From: Ustilago trichophora
Taxonomy: Eukaryota; Basidiomycota; Ustilaginomycetes; Ustilaginales; Ustilaginaceae
Direction of reading: 5' to 3'
NCBI GenBank assembly: GCA_900323505.1
Contig: OOIN01000007.1
Location: forward strand, 434,001-498,000
DNA length: 64,000 bases
Positions 11,510 through 20,177 of this stretch are shown piece after piece (position 1 is the stretch's first letter; every line of letters starts with the position of its first letter). The notes beneath the pieces are model-generated. The model was not told the origin of the DNA and ran no database searches. It saw only the letters and a program-made list of their open reading frames with translations. The translations under genes were made by a program, and so were the position numbers.

Positions 11510-14218
11510 CTGGTTTTGAGTGGATTGGGGGCCGTATTCGAGGGAGACCGAGCCAGGCGAGTGGTCGCTCATCGGACTGCGATCCGGTCGAGAGAGGCTA
11601 TCGGCGGACGCCTTCCTCTGCATCGGAGCATGAGCAGTCGGAGGCTGTTGAGGGCGCCTACTAGAGCCGGAGCCACCCACAGGGCTATTACCGTCGTCGT
11701 GGTGGGCAATATGTGCCCAGCGCGTCGATGTGGAAGGCGGGTAGATGCGTGGTGGAGCCTGACGACGCTCTCGAAGCCCAAGACCTCGTGTGACGCTATG
11801 GCTACCGTCAGACGAAGCGATGGAGGGGGCGGTGCTGGTCCAGCTGTCCTGTGTCTGATGACCGGGTACGTGGCTATGGCCGCTGTCGAGGGAAGAAGGC
11901 CCCTTTTTCGTATATCGCCAAGCGGAGGTGGCTGTAGGCGAAGTGGCACGATCTCCCGACTCGGATGCCGAGACGGAGAGCGCAGGAGAGCGAGACCTCC
12001 AGTCGCCATCTTTAGGAGGTACCTCGGGCGACACCGAGTCTCTGACGGATAAGCTTGGAGATGGCGAGGCACGGTTGAGGTAGCCAGAGTGGCTACCGTG
12101 CCCCATCGAAGAAGTGGCAACCGTCAGAGCTGGGCTACGTATGCGTATCGACGAGTGGCCGGAAGAACTCGTTTCAAGCGGCGAGCTGGTCATGTCGCGA
12201 TCAACGTAGGTCGATACGTTCTCGGTGTAGATCCTGGGGGGAGCATTCGAGAAGCTGCCTCGTGAGACAAAGCCAGGCCGTGAACCTGCCGTAGCATAAG
12301 ACTCGGCGGAACCGCTGCGAGACATTCTCGTTTCTGAGAGGGAAGATGGAGAACGACCATCGTTGTAGCTCGGCGAGCGAGATGATCGAGCGTTCAGATC
12401 CGAGACGCTGCCACTCGGACTCATGTGCGGGCTGCCATAGTCCAGACTGGTCGCTGAGGGCGACACTTTTCGTGCGCTCAGCTGACTGGCGCGAACCGGA
12501 CGCAAGACACCTTTGGTAGCGATGGCGGCTTGTGCGATCTGAACGTGTTCCACCTCATCGTCCTCATCCAGGTCGGTTCCATTCTTTTTGCCAATATCCA
12601 AGCTTTCCCGGAGCCTTTCCTGGACTTCGTCTTCAAGGCTCTGCGTGAGCTCGTTCGCGCTCGTTTTTGGAAGCGACAGGTCGTCGGCAGCGCGAGCTGT
12701 CTCTGTGTCGAGGCCAATAGAAGCACGCATGCGTTGTGAGGCCTTTGGCGTGGCGTTGGAAGCGCTGAGAAGGTCGCGCTCTCGTTGGACAGTGCGCCGC
12801 GGAGTTTCGTCGGCAGCGATGCCGATACCAAGGCCATTAAGCGAGTTGGCGCCCACCAGTTGGCTGAGGGACCTCGAACGACGGTGTGAAGCTCGTTTCG
12901 CAGCTTTGAGGGCGGCAGCCGTGGATTCAGTCGCATTGGATGGGATAGAGCTGAGTAACGAGGATGCCCAGTCGTCGTAGTCTTCGGCAGCAAAGTCGGG
13001 GAGAAGAGGACTCTTGGCAGGAAGTGGAGAGAACTTGGATGCAGCTTGCAATTTGGGCGGAGAGCTGAGATCCCAACCTTTGTCGAGAACGCTGCTGTAG
13101 GAGCTACTGGCCCTGGATTCGACGCTGTCGCGCCGTGGCCGGGGGTGTCGAGAGGAAGCTGTTGCAGCTAGAACAGCGCTAAGATCTGCATCGGCCGCAA
13201 GTCGTTGCGACAAGATTCGACGCGTATCGTCGGCGTCAGCTCCGCTCTCAACTGCGCACTGGACAAAGTACTCAGTTTTCTCTTCGACGAATCGAGCTGC
13301 AGCTTGTGGATCGTCGTAGATGTTTTGGTGATTCAAGCCCTCTTGGAGCAAAACTTGAGCCCATGAAGAAGGCAAGCCTGTGTAGCCGTGCGGGCCGATG
13401 TCGACGTGAACATTGTGGGAGACATCGTACGGCAAACCGATGGCGGGGTCGGCGCTATCGACAAAAGTGTTGGTGTTGTAAGGATCGAGCCGGTGAGTCT
13501 GGTCTACCTCAAAGCTGGTCACGGGTGTGGCTTGGTTGCTTTGAATGGATGATGTAGTGTCATCCGTGCCGCTCTTGGAAGAGCCAGCACTGCGAAGAGC
13601 AGAATAGCTTGCATCACGCTCCTGAGCTTGTTGCTGTGTGGTATTTGGACGACGCAGCCGTGCCGCTGAGGCTTTCTTTCCTAGCTTCTTGAGACCAAGA
13701 CCCGCCGAGACAGCGGCAGAGGTGGAAGCGCTTGCGAAGCGGAGTGCAGCGGATTGTTTGCTGCTTTCTGTTTTGCTCGAGGATGCTGAGGCGGCTGAAG
13801 GTGTGCTGGGAGCTGACAATGCCGACAGGGGTTCGTACTGGGAAAAGTGACGGGAGCGTACCTCTTCGTCTGTGCGTGGAAAGTCTCGCGATGCAAGCTG
13901 ATTGGCGTCAATCTCGGATAGCGCGTCAGGCGGTAGATCGGGGAGTTCTCGATCATAGTTGACGGACGGCGAGACAGCTTGACTAGAGTATGGCGAGCTG
14001 GAGGCATCGGACCAAGCAATATCGGCATTGCGTCTTGACTCGGGCGAAAGGTAGTTGTGCTTGGATGAGTGAGGCGACTGTGGCTCATACTGTCGCGGTG
14101 ATGGCGAAGCATGAGAAGGTAGCGGAGAGGCATTACTAGGCCTGCGGTAGCGAGCGATGCGGCTGGAAAGAGAGAGGGAGGATTTGGCCTCTTGGTCTCT
14201 TTGTGGATTGCGCAGCAT
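8993..14218 (-). CDS. CRIB-containing PAK/Ste20-like protein kinase with altered DFG motif
   Basis: 1741 residues from the ATG at 14218. A CRIB (p21-binding) motif is at about 260-291, with I260, P263, H268 and HV at 271-272, followed by GLPSSW, as in PAK kinases that bind Cdc42/Rac-GTP. A long disordered Ser/Pro-rich linker follows, including a polyQ run near residues 906-923 and a polyproline stretch. The C-terminal kinase domain covers about 1415-1690. It has a weak glycine loop (GDGESGPVF), the ATP lysine K1441 in VAIK, the catalytic loop HRDVRSDN at 1538-1545, and GTPYWMAPE as in PAKs. The metal-binding DFG is DFT (1558-1560). The catalytic Asp residues remain, so activity is possible but may be altered. 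No PH domain is seen, which argues against Cla4. The start is uncertain: the frame stays open upstream to 14548 except for a TAA at 14222-14224 that sits inside a possible 63-nt intron. Confidence 0.85.
11450..11502. repeat. (CTG)n / CAG trinucleotide repeat encoding polyglutamine
   Basis: About 17 consecutive CTG units on the + strand, read as CAG (Gln) in the minus-strand kinase gene. It lies in the disordered linker between the CRIB motif and the kinase domain, so length variation between strains would change linker length without breaking the frame. Confidence 0.95.
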
Positions 14219-17200
14219 GGCTTACGCTGAGCACGGCGGGCGGGGGGGGCCAGATCCGTTTGTGCTGGGGCGGGTGGTTAGAGTTGGGAGGGAGTAGCGG
14301 AAGCGTGGTCCATGGTCTGCTGAAGGGTGTGGTATTCGGCGCTGTGGAATGTCTATGTGCTGTGGATTGGGAGGCTTGCCCTGGAGGAAAGAGGCGGGGG
14401 GCAACCGGCCGTCTTGGGTGGGAAGCTTACTTGAGGCGTAGGTTGACAGTTGGGGAAAGGATTTCGTCGGATCGATTGTCGGTTGAGCAGGATCAGAGCT
14501 GAGAGAGAACTGGCGACCAAAGAGGTTGCTGTGGGAAGCAGACGAGATTCAGGTAGTTGCTGGTGGGACGGGTTTGGGCTCCCAAGTGCTCCGGAGCAAT
14601 GCGTGCTATTGGCTGAAAAGGGAGGGGGCGAGAATGCCGTGTTGGAGCGGAATGAAGCTGGGAACGGTTGCCAATGTTGAATGCAAGGATACGAACAATG
14701 TTTGGTGGGACCTGTTGACGCTGATGCGGGTAAGCGGAAGATGCTGGCGGGCCGAGGTTGGAAGGTGATGCGGTTGCAACTGGAGCAGTGTCGAGCAAAG
14801 CTGTCTATAGTTGTTTCGATCGGTGAGCCTGCGATCGTGTGACAAGATGATGACGATGGAGGTGATGGTGTTGGTGGAACTGAGCAAGTTGGACAAGGAC
14901 GGCGATCATGCACGATGTTCACAAGGGGAGGAGGACACAGCAGCACCAAGCAATATGTCGATCCCAAAATATGAATCACAAAACTCAGTCAGTCGGTCAC
15001 ACGCGACCCAAACTGCACTTGAACCCTTTTTCTTTTTCTTTTTTTAATTCTTTTTCTTTTTCTTTTTGGCACTTGGGACTGCGCGTCTACGAGAAGCCAG
15101 CCACTCCAACCAGCACTCGAAAAAAGGGGGGAAAGGATACGTTCGATCGTATCAAGATTCAAGCTGAACAAGGACAAGATTGAGGCTAGATGGCAAGCAT
15201 GAGAGAATGTACGGATCAGCCAAGCCGGCAGACCTCTCTTCATTCGAGAATAGTGTCGCCGATGCTGCTTTTTTTGCTGTTGTTGTTGTTGCTGCTGGTT
15301 TGTGGTCGGCTGCGCGACGTCGATCTTTTTTTCGCACGCTCCGACCTTTTCTCTGAGCTGAAGGAGAATATGGTACGCTTCTTGTTCAGACTGGAACAGT
15401 GAGAGAGTGTGTACAGAAGCATTTTGATCCTTGTAATTCTCGGTGTCAACTCAGTCACCCTTTGTAAAGTAGAGAGAGCTGCACGGCAAATGAGAAATGC
15501 ACGCAGAGCCGCGTGGCTGCGTTGGCTGTCTTGGAGCAGAAATGGAAAGTGTTGGTCTCTCTCCCTCTGAGTGAAAAAACCCTTTTTTTGTCGGAAGCAG
15601 CCCGACCACTTTAAGCACATGTGTGTGCGTGTGCCTCAAAACTGAAACAGAGCGCTTCAGTGCAGAAGAGCAGCGGCAGAGCAACACCTGCCTTCTTGAA
15701 TCCATTTGTATTTGAAAATTTAAAAAAAAAAAAAAAATGAAAAAAAAACCTCAAGAAAGCCTCGCGTCTGCAAGAATTCGGGCCAACTGCCTCTTTGAGG
15801 GGACCTCGCTTGCTGTGGTCAACTACACATTGCAATGATCCGAGCGTGTTTAGTGCGGTCTGCACAGGAGAAAGGTGCATACGATACAGTAGAGACAGAC
15901 AGCCACGACAGCCACTTCACTGCAGGACCTAGAAGAATTGATCGTGCCCGTCTGGAAGCTGCTTGTCACTGTTTGTGTTGCTTTGTCCAAATCGCCGCTT
16001 TTACTCTGCATCGCCGCACCATCGCACCGCTGTCTCCACAGCCATTTTGTTCTGTCTCCTTGGAATTCGATTGCCAATTCTTCCGTCTTTTGATAGGGTG
16101 ATGACCTTGAGCTACTACTACTACAACTGGACTTGAGATGGTCACATTGCAACGGATCTCGGGCTCGGAGCATATCTCAGATGTGAGCCTGGTGCAGCGG
16201 TCATCGCTCCATTCTGTGGCAACCCGCTCGGTCGGGTCTTCCGGACTTTAAAAAAAAAGGGAATCGTGCATTCCTTCTCGAAAGCCACTTGCTCGGAACC
16301 CAATCCGAGAGAGTGTGTGAAAGGCTCGTGACTATCCACGACGTCGAATACAAGATGTCAATCGTATAGATGACAAGGCTCATGATCACGCTGAAGGGTG
16401 GGACCCTTCGCAGTTGCCAAAAAAGGGCTTGGGCCACAGCCGTCCAGACTTGCTCTTTCGGGAGAAAATTTGCTCAATACAGGAATGACCTTGTCCCAAT
16501 GATCCTTAGCAATGCCAGATAAGCTCAGGCACCTTCTGACAGCCCAATGCCTGGACAGCGTAGATGCAAAGGTTAGTTGTGAATGGACTCCAAACATGTC
16601 TTTTCGAATCGCCATGCGCTCAGCAAGGGTTTGCTATGCTGCAAAGCTAAACGAGCCCTGCCCTTTCGCTCGCGTCACTTTTTAGCGAATCACACAGGGT
16701 TTCACTCCTTGCATTTCTCCTTCGACTAAAGTACTGTGCGCTTGATCATGTCCACCAATCTATCTGCTCCTCATGCTCTTGGCCTCGTAGCGAGATTTCA
16801 AACGATACTACTCCTCTCTGCACAACTGCGATCCATCAATCTGGCAAGCATCACCTTGTCGCAAGCATACCGTATGGGTAGCGAGAGTCTCAGGACTCGC
16901 TTCTGTGCTTCTGAACCATGTATCTAAGACATCCCTGACAGCTGCTTCTCGCTCTCTCTCTCTCTCTCTCTCATTCACTCGCCTTATCTTCCGACCCGGT
17001 GTCTGCTTTTATCGGCTTCTCTGCATCTCCCTTTGGACGATCAAGAGCTGTCCCAGATCCCCAAGCACGCAAACCCCTGCAGTCTTCGCTTACTGTGCAC
17101 CATGTGATCTCATCGAGCAAACACTCTCTGAAGTGATCATTTCCTCTTGTCGACTTTTCCGACCACCCTGAACCCCACCGTCGGCTTTCATTGTATCATC

Positions 17201-17399
17201 TGATTGACATGAGCCGTTTGTATGTAACATGTTACAAAGCTCCACTCCTGCCCTGATCACGTTCGTACCACTGCTTGGGTTCCCATGACTAGTTGGTCTT
17301 GCTGAGTTGATGTCCTTTACCCGCCATCATCTCGTCCTATCTCTCGAGCCTCCATCACCTTGAAGATACTACACGCTCCCTACCAAACTGCAGCTGGCA
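14219..17399. other. 3.2-kb divergent intergenic region
   Basis: This lies between the start of the PAK-like kinase (-) and the start of the Ser/Pro-rich gene (+). It holds T-rich tracts at 15025-15066, an A-rich tract at 15720-15747, a (CT)n run at 16950-16972 and one TACAGTA motif at 15885-15891. On the minus strand, the kinase frame continues open from 14225 to 14548 without an ATG. That part could be 5' exon sequence. Other open frames (for example the minus strand at 14353-14979) are low-complexity and I do not support them as genes. Confidence 0.45.
16950..16972. repeat. (CT)n microsatellite
   Basis: A CT dinucleotide run of about 23 bp, 430 bp upstream of the ATG at 17400. It is a pyrimidine-rich tract typical of fungal promoters and leaders. 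Confidence 0.85.
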
Positions 17400-18956
17400 A
17401 TGCCGACAGTCGAACGTCGCTCCCTACCACAGTCGCTCTCGGCGGTCGCAACCAAGGGCCGTCGATTGTTCTCTCGTGACCTTGCCAATGTATCATCAGA
17501 TTGCACTAGCAGGTCTTCCACTCCTCTTCGAGCTTCAGCGCTCAACCTCAACGAGGCTCTTGAGCAATGCTGGTCTGCAGCTTCCTCGCCGCACTGTCTC
17601 AGCAACCAGCTTCGCTCTCCACAGCCTTCTGTCTCTGTTCACTCCAACAGCTGGGGCAAAGACTTTGGCCGCCGACGTTCTTCCAACACCACAACCACCT
17701 CAACATCCAGTGCCACACTGGCTCAAGACGGGTCGCAACGACGACGTAAGTCGCTCTTTTCTAAAAAGGCGCGCTCCGAGCAGCCTTCTGCTGGGGAGGA
17801 CACGCAGAAGTTTGAGGGTCTCTTTGTCGACCCTTTCGCTCGAGAGGTGCGACGCGATGCTGGTGGCAGGACGTCGCTCAAACCGTCTAGTGAAGCACAT
17901 GCGAGTGTGACGGACACTGGCCCCAAGCTGACTCGGAATCGATCCTATCAGCGACTCTCAAGGCAACAGCAGCAGAAGAAGGAAGCCCTCGATCGCGTTT
18001 CCAACCTGGTCTGTTTGTCAGTTGAAAAGCAGATGCAGCTGCCACGATGCCAGGTTGCCGCTTCGTCGCCTACATTCCTCTCACCCTCGCCAACCTTGTG
18101 CAACAGCTACTTTTATCCGGTCGATGCACCTCCCTCACCCACCAGTCCCTTGGGCAGCATCGACAGCGGTGTCAGCGTGGTCGCCTTCCCCGTGCAGCCT
18201 CGCGAAAGAACGGGCCTTCGTCTGACGATGGGCAGCGATGCCGAGGGTAGCGGTGAAATGTCGAGTGTGACTTCACCTTCGCTGTCCACGAGCTCGACAG
18301 GTAACTTTCATCTCGACGGTCTAAGCGCAGGCGAAGACGACCTCGATTCTTCTCAGGATGCGTGTTGGCCGCCCGTGTCTCACGCTGAGGGCATCCTCTT
18401 GGGCCACAACCAAATCCTGCTGCCTTCCTCCATGAAGCGTCTGCCAAGCAGAATGCCCGAGCTTGATGCCAGTAAGAGGTCAAGCGCATCGCTCAAAGCC
18501 GACGTCGGGCATGGCCCTGAAGCGAAATCTGCGAGCCTGGCCAGATTCACCTCCGGCTTGCAACGTCACAACGACTGGTTTGAGCAAAGTCGCCCTTCTC
18601 TACCACCTCCGCCTCCATTGCGACCTTCACGAAACCCACTGCGCAGTAGATCAAAGAGTCTGAGTGCGGCAACGGCGAAGGCGACAGAGCGCAAGGACAG
18701 AGCTACTTCACCACCTCCACCGCTTCCATCGCCGCCAATATCGGCGTCGATGGCGAATGCCAGTGAATTGGTGGGGCCTTGCGGTTTGACCCCAGTCCAC
18801 ACTCCGCCACGTTCAAGACCTTCTTCGGAATATCGCGAACAAGGTGGTCGATGTGATAGCTGGGCCTCTGCTGCGTCGTCGAGCTCGCTTCAAGGGGCGC
18901 CCTTCCATACTCCTACATTCGGCTCCTCGAGGTGGTCCAGCCTGCCCGTTTCGTGA
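17400..18956 (+). CDS. Ser/Pro-rich protein of unknown function
   Basis: 518 residues from an ATG at 17400 to a TGA at 18954-18956, in one exon. The composition is that of a disordered regulatory protein: Ser-, Arg- and Pro-rich throughout. Basic clusters occur near residue 118 (RRRKSLFSKKAR) and near 415 (PSRNPLRSRSKSL). Two proline runs resemble SH3- or EVH1-type ligands (SLPPPPPLRPS near 402 and SPPPPLPSPP near 435). I see no signal peptide, membrane segment or catalytic motif. The C-terminus is Ser-rich (FGSSRWSSLPVS). The open frame is long, it has G/C-biased third positions, and it keeps one frame through low-complexity sequence, so it is very likely real. I do not recognise a family. 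It may be a lineage-restricted scaffold or phosphoprotein, but that is inference from composition only. Confidence 0.7.
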   Translation: MPTVERRSLPQSLSAVATKGRRLFSRDLANVSSDCTSRSSTPLRASALNLNEALEQCWSAASSPHCLSNQLRSPQPSVSVHSNSWGKDFGRRRSSNTTTTSTSSATLAQDGSQRRRKSLFSKKARSEQPSAGEDTQKFEGLFVDPFAREVRRDAGGRTSLKPSSEAHASVTDTGPKLTRNRSYQRLSRQQQQKKEALDRVSNLVCLSVEKQMQLPRCQVAASSPTFLSPSPTLCNSYFYPVDAPPSPTSPLGSIDSGVSVVAFPVQPRERTGLRLTMGSDAEGSGEMSSVTSPSLSTSSTGNFHLDGLSAGEDDLDSSQDACWPPVSHAEGILLGHNQILLPSSMKRLPSRMPELDASKRSSASLKADVGHGPEAKSASLARFTSGLQRHNDWFEQSRPSLPPPPPLRPSRNPLRSRSKSLSAATAKATERKDRATSPPPPLPSPPISASMANASELVGPCGLTPVHTPPRSRPSSEYREQGGRCDSWASAASSSSLQGAPFHTPTFGSSRWSSLPVS

Positions 18957-19244
18957 AGCATCGGTGCGAAGCAGGTGGACATCGGACTGATCCGGTTCTT
19001 CTCGTAAATATTCAATACAATGCCACTTACGCCACTGTCTACCATGTATTGTAAACGGCTGATGCAGTCCTCCAACTTTTGTCGTGTATCTGCACATTGG
19101 AAGTCAGTTCGAGTCACTGCAGCTATGTCGATTCCTAACGTCTGTGTCGGTGCAACGGCGAGGTGTGGTTTCGAGAAAGGAAGTGCTAAGATTCGTCGGT
19201 ACAAGTACAAAAGTCGAGATTGGGTCAAAGTGGAAATGGAAGAA

Positions 19245-19684
19245 TCATGCCTCGCGCAGGAGCTTCTTGAGAACGTCTCGCTGTGGTTTCGAGACCTGTG
19301 ATGGAAAGCGGGTTGAGACGAAGGAGAGATGTTGTCAGCATTTGGCTATCCAGCATAACGATACAGCATGACTAGCCGTACCACAGAGCAGCTATACTAC
19401 CCGCAAAGCTGTCGAGAGACTTGATGGGAGAAGCTTACCTTCCAGTAAAGGTCCTTGTTGCTGACGTGGTTCGAGATGCGCACATTGTCACCGAGCTCTT
19501 GGCGGGCGACCACCTTCTTCTCGAGCTCAGCAGCCACATCTGCTGACGTTGACCTTGAAACAGAGGATGTGGTGGTGATGGAGCTGGCCTTTTTCGAGGA
19601 TGCCGAAGGTGGAAGGCGCAATGATGGGAATGCCGAAGCGGGAAGAGGCTTGACCTTGAGCATTCTGATGGCTGTGGACCTCAT
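19245..19684 (-). CDS. Small two-exon protein, probably mitochondrial, 98 residues
   Basis: I infer this gene from splice sites. Exon 1 is 19684-19439 (82 codons, ATG at 19684). The intron is 19438-19296 (143 nt, GTAAGC donor, CACAG acceptor). Exon 2 is 19295-19245 (16 codons plus TGA). The phase-0 junction gives a C-terminus reading NKDLYWK then VSKPQRDVLKKLLREA, which looks like conserved globular or helical sequence. The first about 45 residues are rich in Arg, Lys, Ser, Ala and Pro with no acidic residue, as in a mitochondrial targeting presequence. The middle is LEKKVVARQELGDNVRISNHV. The protein resembles the many small, poorly conserved mitochondrial ribosomal or assembly factors of fungi, but I cannot assign it to one. 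It is divergent from the UBA/UIM gene, and its end converges on the Ser/Pro-rich gene. Confidence 0.65.
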
Positions 19685-20177
19685 GTTGGCGGTTGTGAGG
19701 GAGTAGAGAGTAGAAAAACCGATGGATGCGTAGAACTCAAGCGACTCCCAACAACGTTGTCAGCTTGAGAATAGAGCTAGGTTGCGATAGGTCGTAGAAG
19801 GTGATGGTGTCGAAGAAGATTAGACGTCAAAAGATGAGCAACAAGTCATTTTTGAAAATCTAGAAGAAAGCTTTTGGCGCCATTTCGGCCGACAAAAAGT
19901 GCAACTCCAGTACGCCGCAAGCTTCTCCACATTCTCTCCCTCTCTCTTTCTCTCACACACACACACACATATACAAAAAGTGTTGGACTGCGCATGGACC
20001 GACCATACTCTGACCGTAGTCGACCTCGTTATCCGTACCGTCACCAGCTGCCACCTTGACCGTCTCGCTCCCTACCATCTTCAATACACATAACGAGCCG
20101 ACACGGCCGTCCAAGGAGGTACGAGCCGTTCCACAAGCAACCCGCGCAGAAGCCTTGCGGTACGGCTGCTGTCCACG
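19685..20177. promoter_or_regulatory. Divergent promoter region between the small mitochondrial-type gene and the UBA/UIM gene
   Basis: 493 bp separate the two start codons, which point away from each other, so the interval must serve as promoter for both. It contains a (CA)n run at about 19953-19969 beside a CT-rich stretch. No TATA box is convincing on either side. Confidence 0.5.

Noticed and set aside
14353..14979. 208-codon minus-strand frame upstream of the PAK-like kinase
   Set aside because: Pro/Ser-rich with no domain, and it lies in a different frame from the kinase; composition explains its openness.
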